64,000 bases of DNA from Deltaproteobacteria bacterium (lineage in GTDB: Bacteria > JADJOY01). A program made the position numbers and the translations under genes. Location: NCBI GenBank assembly GCA_016713535.1, contig JADJOY010000033.1, positions 1 to 64,000 of the forward strand, written 5' to 3'. Each line of letters begins with the position of its first letter. Position 1 is the stretch's first letter. This document shows, piece by piece, positions 63,364-64,000 of the stretch. The notes below the pieces were generated by a model. The model was not told the DNA's origin. It did not search any database and saw nothing but the letters and a program-made list of their open reading frames with translations.

Positions 63364-64000
63364 TTACACCCTTTCGTGAACGCCGCCGTCGGCGTCGGGA
63401 CGCTGCATCTCGAAGCGCTCGAGGCGATCGTAGATCCACGGGCGCGAGACCCCCAGACGCCGCGCGGCGGTCTCGATCACCCACCCGGACTCGATCAGCG
63501 CAACGCTCAGCGCGGCGCGCTCGACGTCGGCTCGGATCTGGTTGAGGTCGCGGCCACGCGCCAGCTCGGCCGCCACCGCCACCTCGAGCGACGGCCCGCT
63601 CGGCACCGTGGGCCGCTCCTCGGTGGCGGGCTCGGCCTGCGCCCGCGCGCGCGCCGTGCCGCAGGCGCCGAGGCCGAGGTCGGCGGCGCTCAGAAACGTG
63701 CCGTCGTCCGCCTTGCGCACCACCGCGTCGCGGATCGTCTCGACCAGCTCGCGGACGTTGCCCGGCCAGGAGTGAGCGCGCATGGCGGCCATCGCCTGAT
63801 CGTCGAAGCCGAGCACCGCACGCGAGTACTCGCGGTTCATGCGATCGAGCCAGTGGCGGGCGATCGCCGGGACGTCGTCGATGCGGTCGGCGAGCCGGGG
63901 GATGCGGATCCGCGAGCCGCGCAGCCGGTAGAAGAGGTCGCGCAGGAAGCGGCCGTCCTCGATCGCTGCTTCGAGGTCCTCGTTGGCTGCGGCGACCACC
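63364..64000 (-). CDS. Sigma-54-dependent Fis-type regulator, C-terminal part (cut by window edge)
   Basis: Some 212 residues running off the right edge. Visible: AAANEDLEAAIEDGRFLRDLFYRLRGSRIRIPRLADRIDD, the end of the sigma-54 interaction AAA+ domain (sensor I and II region, arginine finger FRxDLFYRL), then HSWPGNVRELVETI, the characteristic WPGNVREL helix. After a linker, the C-terminal Fis-type helix-turn-helix reads GWVIETAARRLGVSRPWIYDRLERF. Bacterial enhancer-binding proteins turn on sigma-54 promoters; the sensory N-terminus lies outside the window. No -24/-12 promoter was noticed nearby to name a target. Confidence 0.92.
   Translation of the reverse strand, partial: VVAAANEDLEAAIEDGRFLRDLFYRLRGSRIRIPRLADRIDDVPAIARHWLDRMNREYSRAVLGFDDQAMAAMRAHSWPGNVRELVETIRDAVVRKADDGTFLSAADLGLGACGTARARAQAEPATEERPTVPSGPSLEVAVAAELARGRDLNQIRADVERAALSVALIESGWVIETAARRLGVSRPWIYDRLERFEMQRPDADGGVHERV

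Noticed and set aside
1-64000. tRNA, rRNA, CRISPR arrays, insertion sequences, prophage
   Set aside because: I looked for T-loop sequences, regular spacer repeats, transposase motifs and phage genes and saw none.

Overview
The window is about 70% G+C, densely coded on both strands, and carries no rRNA, tRNA, CRISPR array or recognisable transposon. Gene content suggests a large-genome, predatory- or soil-type Gram-negative bacterium of the deltaproteobacterial/Myxococcota kind. The signs are FHA-domain signalling proteins, a TPR-Ser/Thr kinase, stacked PilT ATPases, MopE-type metal-binding repeats, secreted metalloproteases with C-terminal membrane tails, a wax ester synthase and many acyl-CoA/SDR enzymes. 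The taxonomy is an inference; no marker gene settles it.

Layout. 1-9231: lysine catabolism (saccharopine dehydrogenase and the start of a semialdehyde dehydrogenase), an acyl-CoA ligase divergent from an SDR, a DUF885 protein, a MarR regulator, a lone PAS protein, a CBS remnant and an mpaB-type oxygenase. 9416-10625: an alkyl-DNA repair protein and a MOSC protein. 10710-14877: a minus-strand run of a small membrane protein, a B12-type radical SAM enzyme and a membrane multiheme cytochrome. 15086-20716: two divergent secreted metalloprotease loci. 20833-22532: a membrane glycosyltransferase-like protein. 23166-32212: a plus-strand operon with two more membrane multiheme cytochromes, a membrane polyamine-synthase-like protein and an LVIVD propeller. 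Tucked in that operon on the opposite strand is a complete tiny gene for a 19-residue proline-rich peptide. 32364-35618: wax ester synthase, two sister small secreted proteins, GrpE and a DUF202 protein. 35824-43697: a MetE-like enzyme, an SDR with a repeat-bearing promoter, an FHA-GGDEF/propeller pair, a decayed Uma2 gene and a TetR-MBL-lipoprotein operon. 43836-54164: an EI24 protein, zinc-ribbon and HNH proteins, then FHA-GAF histidine kinase, HEAT-PilT, PilT and TPR-kinase genes. 54187-58193: methyltransferases and GT4 glycosyltransferases typical of a surface-polysaccharide locus. 58391-64000: ComEA-like protein, polyprenyl synthase, a BtuF-like protein, a methyltransferase, a CPBP-like protein and the C-terminus of a sigma-54 activator.

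The strongest candidate for something undescribed is a family of three paralogous cytochromes (10710-13001, 23166-25245, 27844-30140). Each joins a membrane domain carrying paired histidines with about 18-residue spacing (a b-heme pattern) to five c-heme motifs and a conserved C-terminal domain with a G/E-H-x-F-P motif. A single chain could therefore carry electrons from the quinone pool to the periplasm. The partner genes are translationally coupled by 4-base overlaps.

Caution: at least fifteen reading-frame breaks occur in otherwise well-conserved genes, many explained by one base lost or gained in a C or G run. I read these mainly as sequencing/assembly errors and annotate the genes across them. 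The Uma2 gene, with several nonsense codons, looks truly decayed.
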